Origin: Aquimarina sp.
Lineage (GTDB): Bacteria > Bacteroidota > Bacteroidia > Flavobacteriales > Flavobacteriaceae
Assembly (NCBI GenBank): GCA_011524575.1
Contig: WTKB01000079.1
Coordinates: 1-5,496 of the forward strand
Length of the DNA: 5,496 bases
Direction of reading: 5' to 3'
Positions 1-5,151 of the stretch are shown one piece after another. The notes under the pieces were generated by a model. That model searched no databases. It was given only the letters and a program-made list of their open reading frames with translations, and was not told where the DNA came from. How positions within the stretch are numbered: the first letter of the stretch is position 1; every line of letters begins with the position of its first letter. The position numbers and the translations under genes are program-made.

Positions 1-44
1 GTATTAATATCTGATTGCTGCTTTTTTAGCTACTTTTGATAGTG

Positions 45-52
45 TATCTTTG
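45..52 (+). promoter_or_regulatory. Possible Bacteroidota -7 promoter box (TATCTTTG) for ribB
   Basis: TATCTTTG matches the Bacteroidota primary-sigma -7 consensus TAnnTTTG exactly. It ends 18 bases before the TTG at 71, so transcription would begin at about 57-60 and leave a leader of roughly 11-14 bases. No clear TTTG -33 box is present at the expected distance (about 23-26 reads TTTT), so the call rests on one box. If it is real, the in-frame TTG at 50 lies inside the promoter and cannot be the start codon. Confidence 0.4.
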
Positions 53-70
53 TGTAAAAACTTTTGTATT

Positions 71-1228
71 TTGACAGTAGAACAGCCTAAAATTAAGCTA
101 GATAGTATAGAGTCGGCAATCAATGATATTCGATCTGGGAGAGTAATTATTGTAGTGGATGATGAAAACCGAGAGAATGAAGGAGATTTTGTTGCTGCTG
201 CTCAGGCCATTACCCCAGAGATTGTTAATTTCATGGCTACGCATGGTAGAGGACTCATCTGCACTCCATTAACTGAAAGACGTTGCAAAGAATTGCAATT
301 GGATTTAATGGTACGTAACAATACAGATCCTATGCAAACGGCTTTTACCGTATCTGTAGATTTAAAAGGTTACGGGGTAACAACAGGGATTTCAGCCTCC
401 GATCGTTCAAAAACTATTAATGCTTTAGTGGATAATAATACGCAACCTGATGAACTAAGCAGGCCAGGGCATATTTTTCCATTAAAAGCTAAAGATGGTG
501 GGGTATTACGCCGTACGGGTCACACTGAGGCTGCTATAGATTTTGCTCGTTTGGCAGGATTTAAACCCGCAGGAGTAATTGTAGAGATCATGAACGAAGA
601 TGGCACGATGGCACGTTTGCCACAGCTTTTAGAAATTGCCAAAAAATTCGATTTAAAAATAGTTTCTATTGAGGATTTGGTCGCTTTTAGAATGCAGCAT
701 GATTCTTTGATTATTAAAAAAGAAGATTTTGAAATTCAAACCCGTTTTGGAGATCTTAGACTAAGAGCCTATAAACAAACTACTAATGGGCAAGTGCATT
801 TTGCACTTACCAAAGGTACTTGGTCTTCAAAAGAAGAAGTACCTACACGTATTAATTCGTCGTCGTCTAATAATGATTTTTTAGAAACCTTACTTATAAA
901 TCCTGATGATGCACTAGGAAGGGTGTTTAATGTGATTAATCAAAAAGAAAAAGGAGCGATACTTTTTATTAATCAAGAAACGAAACCCTCAAATATTTTG
1001 TCTCGTTTGCAAGCGATTAAAAAAATACAACAGCAAAACCATCATGATAAAGCAATTGTAAATCCACTGGTTAAAAGTCCTATGGATTTTAAAGATTTTG
1101 GTATCGGGGCTCAGATATTACACGACTTAAATATTTCAAAAGTACAACTCATTACCAATTCTGCTCCAGAAAAACGTGTAGGAATGCAGGGGTATGGGCT
1201 AGAAATATCTGAATGTATTGGGTATTAG
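71..1228 (+). CDS. ribB: 3,4-dihydroxy-2-butanone 4-phosphate synthase with a degenerate GTP cyclohydrolase II domain
   Basis: This cytosolic enzyme converts ribulose 5-phosphate to 3,4-dihydroxy-2-butanone 4-phosphate and formate, supplying the four-carbon unit of riboflavin. Counting from the TTG at 71 (385 aa), the synthase domain covers about residues 8-210 and keeps its signatures: DDENRENEGDF (30-40), THGRGLIC (57-64), GVTTGISASDR (102-112), RPGHIFPL (131-138), RTGHTEAA (148-155) and EIMNEDG (172-178). The rest has the length and ending of GTP cyclohydrolase II (DFGIGAQILHDL at 342-353, RVGMQGYGLEI at 369-379). However, the three zinc-binding cysteines are missing, with a serine/asparagine run at 260-268 in that area, and the RQEGRGIGL-type motif has become INQETKPSN. 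The second activity is therefore probably lost, and a separate ribA would be needed. The first in-frame ATG is too far downstream. TTG 71 gives a usual N-terminus; TTG 50 would add seven residues but overlaps a possible promoter box. Confidence 0.93.
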   Translation: MTVEQPKIKLDSIESAINDIRSGRVIIVVDDENRENEGDFVAAAQAITPEIVNFMATHGRGLICTPLTERRCKELQLDLMVRNNTDPMQTAFTVSVDLKGYGVTTGISASDRSKTINALVDNNTQPDELSRPGHIFPLKAKDGGVLRRTGHTEAAIDFARLAGFKPAGVIVEIMNEDGTMARLPQLLEIAKKFDLKIVSIEDLVAFRMQHDSLIIKKEDFEIQTRFGDLRLRAYKQTTNGQVHFALTKGTWSSKEEVPTRINSSSSNNDFLETLLINPDDALGRVFNVINQKEKGAILFINQETKPSNILSRLQAIKKIQQQNHHDKAIVNPLVKSPMDFKDFGIGAQILHDLNISKVQLITNSAPEKRVGMQGYGLEISECIGY

Positions 1229-1231
1229 TGA

Positions 1232-1318
1232 TAGAGCATGTTTAAACTCCATACGAACTGTAATTCAAAAGCTTGAAGTTTTGGATTATAGGAAGTAGTG
1301 AGTTTAAGCATACTCTTA
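1232..1318. repeat. Palindromic hairpin repeat, copy A (intact)
   Basis: This 87-bp imperfect inverted repeat begins three bases after the ribB stop. Outer arms GAGCATGTTTAAACTC (1234-1249) and GAGTTTAAGCATACTC (1300-1315) match at 14 of 16 positions when one is reversed and complemented. Inner arms AATTCAAAAGCTT and AAGTTTTGGATT continue the stem almost to the tip. Copies B and C share its right half; ATTATAGGAAGTAGTG (1285-1300) is identical at 4175-4190. As RNA it would form a long hairpin between ribB and the aminopeptidase gene and could slow transcription or protect the ribB message, but it has no GC-rich stem with a T tract like a classic terminator. It is REP-like or MITE-like; no transposase gene is in the window. 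Confidence 0.8.
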
Positions 1319-1350
1319 TTTAATGTTTAAAAATAATAGTGCGTATTTCG

Positions 1351-2622
1351 ATGAATTTTTCCAAAGATTTACTTTCGTTTATTGATGAAAGTTCCACAGC
1401 ATTTCATGCGGTTGATGTGCTTGAAAAAAGGCTATTAGCCAATAACTATATTCCTTTGCAAGAGTCTGAAGCTTGGGATTTAAAACCCCAAACTGCTTAT
1501 TTTGTGTCACGTGCGGGTGGTGCAATAATATTGTTTAAAACTCCTAATAATTGGGATTCGGAGGCTATTTATCATATTGTTGGTGCCCATACCGATTCTC
1601 CGTGTTTAAAACTTAAAAATAACCCTGTTTCTTTTAAAGACGGGTATCAGTTACTAAATGTAGAGGTTTATGGAGGGGTACTTATCAATAGTTGGTTTGA
1701 TAAAGATTTGCTACTAGGAGGGAAGTTGGTTTTAGAAAATCCTGACGGTAGCCTGCAAACAGAACTGGTTCGGATTTCTAAAAGATTACGGATTCCTCGT
1801 TTAGCAATTCATTTAGATAGAGAAGTCAATAAAAAAGGTTTTGTGCCCAATGCACAAGAGCATTTATTTCCTGTATTAGGACTTGGGGAAGATCTTGACT
1901 TTAATACTTGGATTTTACAAGAAACGGGGCTTCAAGGGCGTATTTTAAGTCACGATTTATTTTTATTTGATGCGGAAGCTTCTAATTTTGGTGGTATTAA
2001 TGAGGAGTTGATTTACGCTCCAAGACTCGATAATCTAGCCAGTGTGCATGCCTCTTTGAGTGCTATGGAATCGGTAGGTTTTTCTGATAATACCGTTCAA
2101 ATGGCGGCTTACTTTCAGCATGAAGAAATTGGTTCGGAATCTCAAAACGGAGCAGGTTCTAACTTTTTAGAAGCTACCTTAAAGCGTTTGTCACAAAGTG
2201 TATCCGATCATTCAGCACATTATTACCAAACTATGGCAAAGTCGTTTTTTATCTCGGCAGATATGGCACATGCAGTGCATCCAAATTATGCTTCACGCCA
2301 TGATGCCCATCATAAACCCTATTTAGGTAAAGGGCCTGTAATAAAAAGCAATGCCAATATGCGTTATGCTACAGATGCTTTTGCTATTGCTCGTTTTAAA
2401 CAGTGGTGTCATAAAGCTGAGGTGCCTTATCAAGATTTTTGTAGTCGTAACGATATAGGTTGTGGCTCTACCATTGGGCCTATGACTGCTGCAAAATTAG
2501 GTGTTCCAACTATAGATATCGGGAATCCCATGCTTTCCATGCACAGTATTCGAGAGCTGTGTTCGACCATCGATCATGAACTGATTATTGAAGTGTTTAA
2601 GGAGTTTTATCGTGCCAATTAG
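1351..2622 (+). CDS. M18 family (aspartyl aminopeptidase-like) zinc metallopeptidase
   Basis: This is probably a cytosolic aminopeptidase that removes N-terminal residues, classically acidic ones, from peptides; bacterial members are often called ApeB. Counting from the ATG at 1351 (423 aa, normal for the family), all expected metal and catalytic residues are visible: His80 in HTDSP, Asp227 in DNLAS, Glu258 and Glu259 in HEEIGS, Asp304 in SADMAH and His398 in SMHSIRE. The segment GCGSTIGPMTA (370-380) is also typical. There is no signal peptide. A GTG at 1339 would add four residues, but the ATG gives the usual short N-terminus before DLLSFIDESSTAFHA; neither start has a Shine-Dalgarno sequence. 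The gene follows ribB after 122 bases that contain hairpin copy A, and a strong terminator ends it. Substrate preference cannot be read from the sequence. Confidence 0.95.
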   Translation: MNFSKDLLSFIDESSTAFHAVDVLEKRLLANNYIPLQESEAWDLKPQTAYFVSRAGGAIILFKTPNNWDSEAIYHIVGAHTDSPCLKLKNNPVSFKDGYQLLNVEVYGGVLINSWFDKDLLLGGKLVLENPDGSLQTELVRISKRLRIPRLAIHLDREVNKKGFVPNAQEHLFPVLGLGEDLDFNTWILQETGLQGRILSHDLFLFDAEASNFGGINEELIYAPRLDNLASVHASLSAMESVGFSDNTVQMAAYFQHEEIGSESQNGAGSNFLEATLKRLSQSVSDHSAHYYQTMAKSFFISADMAHAVHPNYASRHDAHHKPYLGKGPVIKSNANMRYATDAFAIARFKQWCHKAEVPYQDFCSRNDIGCGSTIGPMTAAKLGVPTIDIGNPMLSMHSIRELCSTIDHELIIEVFKEFYRAN

Positions 2623-2651
2623 GGTTTACAAGCTCTTAATTAACAATACGA

Positions 2652-2680
2652 AAAAAAGCCTCGATAATTGAGGCTTTTTT
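2652..2680 (+). terminator. Intrinsic terminator of the aminopeptidase gene
   Basis: A perfect 11-bp stem, AAAAAAGCCTC (2652-2662) with GAGGCTTTTTT (2670-2680), encloses a 7-base loop, GATAATT, and finishes in six T. It begins 29 bases after the aminopeptidase stop. The A tract on the other side would let it work in both directions. It closes the ribB-aminopeptidase block and separates it from the accessory region. Confidence 0.92.
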
Positions 2681-2844
2681 ATTGGACACTAATGTAATTT
2701 GATATGTAATCAGTGAAAATTTTCATTAATCTAAAATTATGTGTATTTGAGCGTTTAGGTTGTATCTTTTTGTAATTCAAATTTTACTGTTAGCTCTTGT
2801 TGTTACTATATTGTTTTCGTAGTCTAATAGTAAAATAGTCATTT

Positions 2845-3429
2845 ATGTTTGAAAGTATAGGTAAATTCGTTTTTTTGGGAGTTATTGTACCTTTAATTGC
2901 TTGTGGAATTTCTAATGATGAAATTATTTTAAATAATGAGATACAGGCAAAGAAAGTTTTAGTTCAAGATAATAGTGATGACTTTCAAAAAGTCACCGAG
3001 ATTTTATCTGATAATAATGTTGAATTTGAAAAGCTTACTAAGTATATTGAAAGTAATGATGTTTATGCTCTTTGCAAGGATAAACAACGAAATATTACTT
3101 TTGATATTAGTAATGAAGTGATGAGTGAATTTTATTATCAGTATGGTTTTTTTAAAGGGGTTTTAAGTTATTTAAATTCAGAAGGAAAACTTGTTCATAC
3201 AACTTTTAAGCGTACAGAAAGAGGAACATTTTCTGCAGCGGCTAAAAATATGGGGGCTTATCGAGAAGATGGGGAAAATCTTCGTTTTTTTTGGAGTGTT
3301 TGTTTGGAGGGGAATTTAGATGCTCCAAGTATTTGTCTTAAAAGATTTCCTTCTTGGGAAAATTGTAGAGAAAAAGATGTTACTAAAATCCTTACCTATT
3401 CCTTTTTAAAAAGTCAAACACCAGAATAA
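2845..3429 (+). CDS. Hypothetical small lipoprotein (194 aa)
   Basis: I do not recognise a family. The N-terminus is a short signal peptide with a hydrophobic core at residues 8-19 and a lipobox LIAC at 17-20, so Cys20 would be lipidated after cleavage by signal peptidase II. The n-region is atypical, with a Glu at 3 and only one Lys at 7. After Cys20 comes GISNDE; an acidic stretch near the lipid-bearing cysteine resembles the surface-export signal of Bacteroidota lipoproteins, so an outer-membrane, perhaps cell-surface, place is possible. The mature part is soluble and mixed charged, with aromatic clusters (about 96-103 and 148-150) and four further cysteines (77, 153, 164, 174) that could form disulfides. 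The ATG is firm because an in-frame stop lies just upstream at 2836-2838. It stands alone after a terminator; no clear promoter was found in 2681-2844. A weak A/T stem at 3458-3480 follows it. Confidence 0.75.
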   Translation: MFESIGKFVFLGVIVPLIACGISNDEIILNNEIQAKKVLVQDNSDDFQKVTEILSDNNVEFEKLTKYIESNDVYALCKDKQRNITFDISNEVMSEFYYQYGFFKGVLSYLNSEGKLVHTTFKRTERGTFSAAAKNMGAYREDGENLRFFWSVCLEGNLDAPSICLKRFPSWENCREKDVTKILTYSFLKSQTPE

Positions 3430-3532
3430 TAACTAATTACATTTCTTAAGTATGATTAAAAATTTACTTTAATAATTTTTACACCAATTCGAACTTGTTT
3501 AAAGGCAATGTATACTGTATTTCAAAAGTTTA

Positions 3533-3544
3533 AATTTTTTGATT
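3533..3544. repeat. Target-site duplication, left copy (AATTTTTTGATT)
   Basis: AATTTTTTGATT here is identical to 3713-3724, and the two copies directly flank the inverted-repeat ends of the 168-bp element. Copies A and C of the hairpin have only one version of this segment (GTTTTGGATT and ATTTTGAATT), as expected if it was duplicated by the insertion. Confidence 0.85.
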
Positions 3545-3712
3545 GACCTAGGCACTTTGTAAATAGGTTGTGAATTTAAATCTTACTGATTATCAGCTTC
3601 TTTTTTAATCAAGGATATAATATGGTAACACAAAAGATTATAAGCTATAGTATTCTAAAAAATATTGTAATGAAATACAGTTCTTTAAGATCATTCATTA
3701 AGTGCCTAGGTC
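3545..3712. mobile_element. 168-bp MITE-like insertion with 13-bp perfect terminal inverted repeats
   Basis: The ends are GACCTAGGCACTT (3545-3557) and AAGTGCCTAGGTC (3700-3712), exact reverse complements with a CCTAGG core. A perfect 12-bp direct repeat flanks the element, and it sits within hairpin copy B. The interior is AT-rich and carries no convincing gene, so the element must be moved by a transposase encoded elsewhere. A duplication of about 10-13 bp is known for part of the IS4 family, which makes an IS4-like parent a reasonable but unproven guess. Confidence 0.85.
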
Positions 3713-3724
3713 AATTTTTTGATT
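3713..3724. repeat. Target-site duplication, right copy (AATTTTTTGATT)
   Basis: This is the second perfect copy of the 12-bp repeat, directly after the right inverted repeat. The sequence then continues into the right arm of hairpin copy B without a gap. Confidence 0.85.
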
Positions 3725-3753
3725 ACAAGAAGTTAGTGCGTTTAAACAAGGTC

Positions 3754-4047
3754 TTATGTAGATTCTATGAATAGTTTTATTTTTAGTACAGCATTAATAT
3801 CAACATTTAGTTTTTTCCTAATTACAGCTTTTATTGGTAGTAAATAGGTTTGTTGTTTGGAATCAAACCATATAGCAGTTTCCCATGTTGTATTCTGTAT
3901 TATCACTTTAGCTTCTAATCTTCCCCAAGCTTTTTCTTCATCTTTGAAGTTAGCACGTATTTCTTTACTCATATTTACAGGAAGACTAACAAAATACCAT
4001 CCACCTTTTCCCAAAGATCTCCAAATAGAAGCAGAAAACTGATACAA
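3754..4047 (-). CDS. DUF1905 domain protein (97 aa)
   Basis: This small, probably cytosolic protein consists almost wholly of a DUF1905 domain, whose function is unknown. Visible family features are an N-terminal FSASIW strand, GGWYFVSLP (residues 15-23), AWGRLEAKV (40-48), TTWETAIWF (53-61) and YLLPIKAVIRKKL (68-80). The usual TSLFP part is changed to TAIWF, so it is a divergent member. Some relatives carry DUF1905 fused to a YdeI/OmdA-type domain; this one does not. No ATG exists in frame before Met26, which lies inside the domain, so the likely start is TTG at 4047-4045; an in-frame TAA lies just upstream. Hairpin copy C begins about 14 bases upstream, so the original first codons may have been lost. 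The stop codon lies in the end of hairpin copy B. The gene is therefore hemmed in by repeats, and its expression is uncertain. Confidence 0.8.
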   Translation of the reverse strand: MYQFSASIWRSLGKGGWYFVSLPVNMSKEIRANFKDEEKAWGRLEAKVIIQNTTWETAIWFDSKQQTYLLPIKAVIRKKLNVDINAVLKIKLFIEST

Positions 4048-4060
4048 AATAATTATTTAG

Positions 4061-4208
4061 AAAGTTAATTAAAATACAAACTGTAATTTAAAAGTTTAAG
4101 GTCTACTTTTAAATGATGCGTATATCGAGATATATAAATCTTTTTTAAAGTGATCCAAGTTCTTAAAATTTTGAATTATAGGAAGTAGTGCCTTTAAACA
4201 AGCTCTTA
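4061..4208. repeat. Palindromic hairpin repeat, copy C (split by repeat D1)
   Basis: The left half (about 4061-4099) contains ACTGTAATTTAAAAGTTTAA, close to ACTGTAATTCAAAAGCTT in copy A; its outer arm is worn down. The right half (4166-4208) has ATTATAGGAAGTAGTG identical to copy A and CTTTAAACAAGCTCTTA close to copy B. Repeat D1 separates the halves at the position of the hairpin tip. With D1 and D2 it accounts for most of the gene-free stretch between the DUF1905 gene and tssN. Confidence 0.7.
4099..4165. repeat. Short palindromic repeat D, copy 1
   Basis: This repeat of about 67 bp aligns with D2 from AGGTCTACTTTTAAATGATG to GTGATCCAAGTTCTTA. It has imperfect inverted ends (GGTCTACTTT against GGATCACTTT) and an inner palindrome, TATATCGAGATATA (4121-4134). 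It is inserted within hairpin copy C. No obvious target-site duplication is visible. Confidence 0.7.
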
Positions 4209-4281
4209 GGTTTACTTTTAAATGATGTGTATATCGAGAGAATTGGTATAAATCCTCCTTTTAAGGTGATCCTAGTTCTTA
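4208..4281. repeat. Short palindromic repeat D, copy 2, abutting the tssN stop
   Basis: This is the second copy of repeat D, 109 bases further on and about seven bases longer in the middle. TTTACTTTTAAATGATG and GTGATCCTAGTTCTTA are nearly the same as in D1. It starts where copy C ends, and its last three bases (TTA, 4279-4281) are the tssN stop codon on the minus strand. It may form a weak hairpin at the 3' end of the T6SS transcript but lacks a classic terminator form. Confidence 0.7.
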
Positions 4282-5142
4282 TACCCTTTGACATAAAATC
4301 ACATCATTTTCTTTAATGTTATTTTCTGCTACAGTTTTATTAAAATCAAAATGTTTACGGTTACCAAGCAATCCAGGTTTACTATAAAAAGACCATTGAT
4401 AGGGTGTTCCTTGTTTGTTTTTAAACTGGATACTGCTTTCTTGATGTCTTTCATTGTAATCCGTTAAAAAGAAATAAAAGAGTCTTCCAAATTCCATGTT
4501 TTCTGGAGCTTTTACCCTAAAATTAACAATTTCTTTCTCACCTTCTTCTTTGTGAAATTCAAAAGAAATTACTCGAGGGTTTTTAAGTTCATAATCTTTA
4601 GGTTCTTTGATATTTTGATCTATTGGGTAAGTCCATTTTCTAAATACAGGGATTGGAATAGCCACACCAAATTCATAAAGTTTTACGATGAAGTAAGGAA
4701 TGTTAAAACAAATAGCAGATGCTAAAAATATTAATGTATATTCTTGTTTGAAATTCTGAATAACAAATAAAAATCCTATTAACCCCAATAAAGTGGTGAC
4801 TATTGTATAGAAAAATTCAGGCCAAAAATCACTTATTTTTTCACAAATATTAGTAAAGAACTTGCGCATTACCCAAACATGTAAGCTTCCATAAATTAAA
4901 AAGAATATTTGAAAACTAATAAGGTTACCAAGTAATGAGTTTTCAAGTACACGGTTGTCCGCTAAAAGCCCGAGAAGCCCAAAAAGTACAATACATATAA
5001 GTGTGTAAAGAAAAAATGCTTTTTTATTCTTAGTAAATAATTTACGTAGTTTTGTAACTACTCCCATTATTGCACTACCTATTATAAGCATCACTAATCC
5101 TAACTTTAGAAACCCAGGACTTATAGCAATCATTCCAAGCAT
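4279..5142 (-). CDS. tssN: TssN-like membrane protein of a subtype iii type VI secretion system
   Basis: TssN is one of the components (TssN to TssR) found only in the Bacteroidota T6SS, which lacks the usual TssJ-TssL-TssM membrane complex; it is thought to help build the envelope-spanning part. The 287-aa protein has about five hydrophobic segments (roughly residues 10-28, 42-60, 72-92, 110-128 and 134-153), then a soluble, probably cytoplasmic domain from about 165. That domain ends in FDFNKTVAENNIKENDVILC, a pattern I know from TssN C-termini. The assignment rests on this architecture and on the neighbour: the gene starts 9 bases after the end of tssG, so the two form an operon. There is no Shine-Dalgarno sequence, only a T-rich leader; an in-frame ATG at 5133 is an alternative start. 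Repeat D2 meets its stop codon. It appears to be the last T6SS gene on this side. Confidence 0.8.
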   Translation of the reverse strand: MLGMIAISPGFLKLGLVMLIIGSAIMGVVTKLRKLFTKNKKAFFLYTLICIVLFGLLGLLADNRVLENSLLGNLISFQIFFLIYGSLHVWVMRKFFTNICEKISDFWPEFFYTIVTTLLGLIGFLFVIQNFKQEYTLIFLASAICFNIPYFIVKLYEFGVAIPIPVFRKWTYPIDQNIKEPKDYELKNPRVISFEFHKEEGEKEIVNFRVKAPENMEFGRLFYFFLTDYNERHQESSIQFKNKQGTPYQWSFYSKPGLLGNRKHFDFNKTVAENNIKENDVILCQRV

Positions 5143-5151
5143 AAAAAAAGA

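Larger units (their letters stand above)
3490..3756. repeat. Palindromic hairpin repeat, copy B (split by a 168-bp insertion)
   Basis: The left arm (about 3490-3544) has CTTGTTTAAAGGCA and ACTGTATTTCAAAAGTTT. The right arm (3725-3756) ends AGTGCGTTTAAACAAGG then TCTTA. The two arms pair around the GTTTAAA core. The last 22 bases of the right arm match copy C at 20 positions and copy A at 17. Removing the insertion with one copy of its 12-bp direct repeat restores a hairpin that aligns with copy A across the tip. The final TTA (3754-3756) is the stop codon of the minus-strand DUF1905 gene. Together with the insertion it fills the gene-free stretch between the lipoprotein and DUF1905 genes. Confidence 0.75.

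Noticed and set aside
1..39. Open frame from the left edge to TGA at 37-39, possibly the tail of an upstream plus-strand protein
   Set aside because: Only 12 codons are visible, rich in Cys, Phe and Ser, with no recognisable motif. An LptF/LptG-type permease often precedes ribB in Flavobacteriia, but this tail does not show it.
2755..2825. Possible Bacteroidota promoters before the lipoprotein gene (TATCTTTTTG, TAGCTCTTG, TATATTG)
   Set aside because: None combines a proper TAnnTTTG box with a TTTG at the right distance, so no promoter position can be chosen.
3458..3480. A/T stem AAAAATT...AATTTTT after the lipoprotein gene
   Set aside because: Seven A/T pairs with a 9-base loop are too weak to call a terminator in DNA this AT-rich.
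3622..3774. 50-codon plus-strand frame running from the MITE into hairpin copy B
   Set aside because: It crosses the MITE boundary and the target duplication, overlaps the DUF1905 gene end, has no ribosome binding site, and its composition is that of AT-rich noncoding DNA.
3857..4042. 61-codon plus-strand frame
   Set aside because: It lies wholly opposite the DUF1905 coding sequence and shows no family features, so it is a shadow of that gene.
4250..4281. Minus-strand GGATCACCT near AAAAGGAGG, resembling the 3' end of 16S rRNA and a Shine-Dalgarno sequence
   Set aside because: Only a short stretch matches and the surrounding bases do not continue the 16S sequence. It belongs to repeat D, and D1 lacks the GGAGG.
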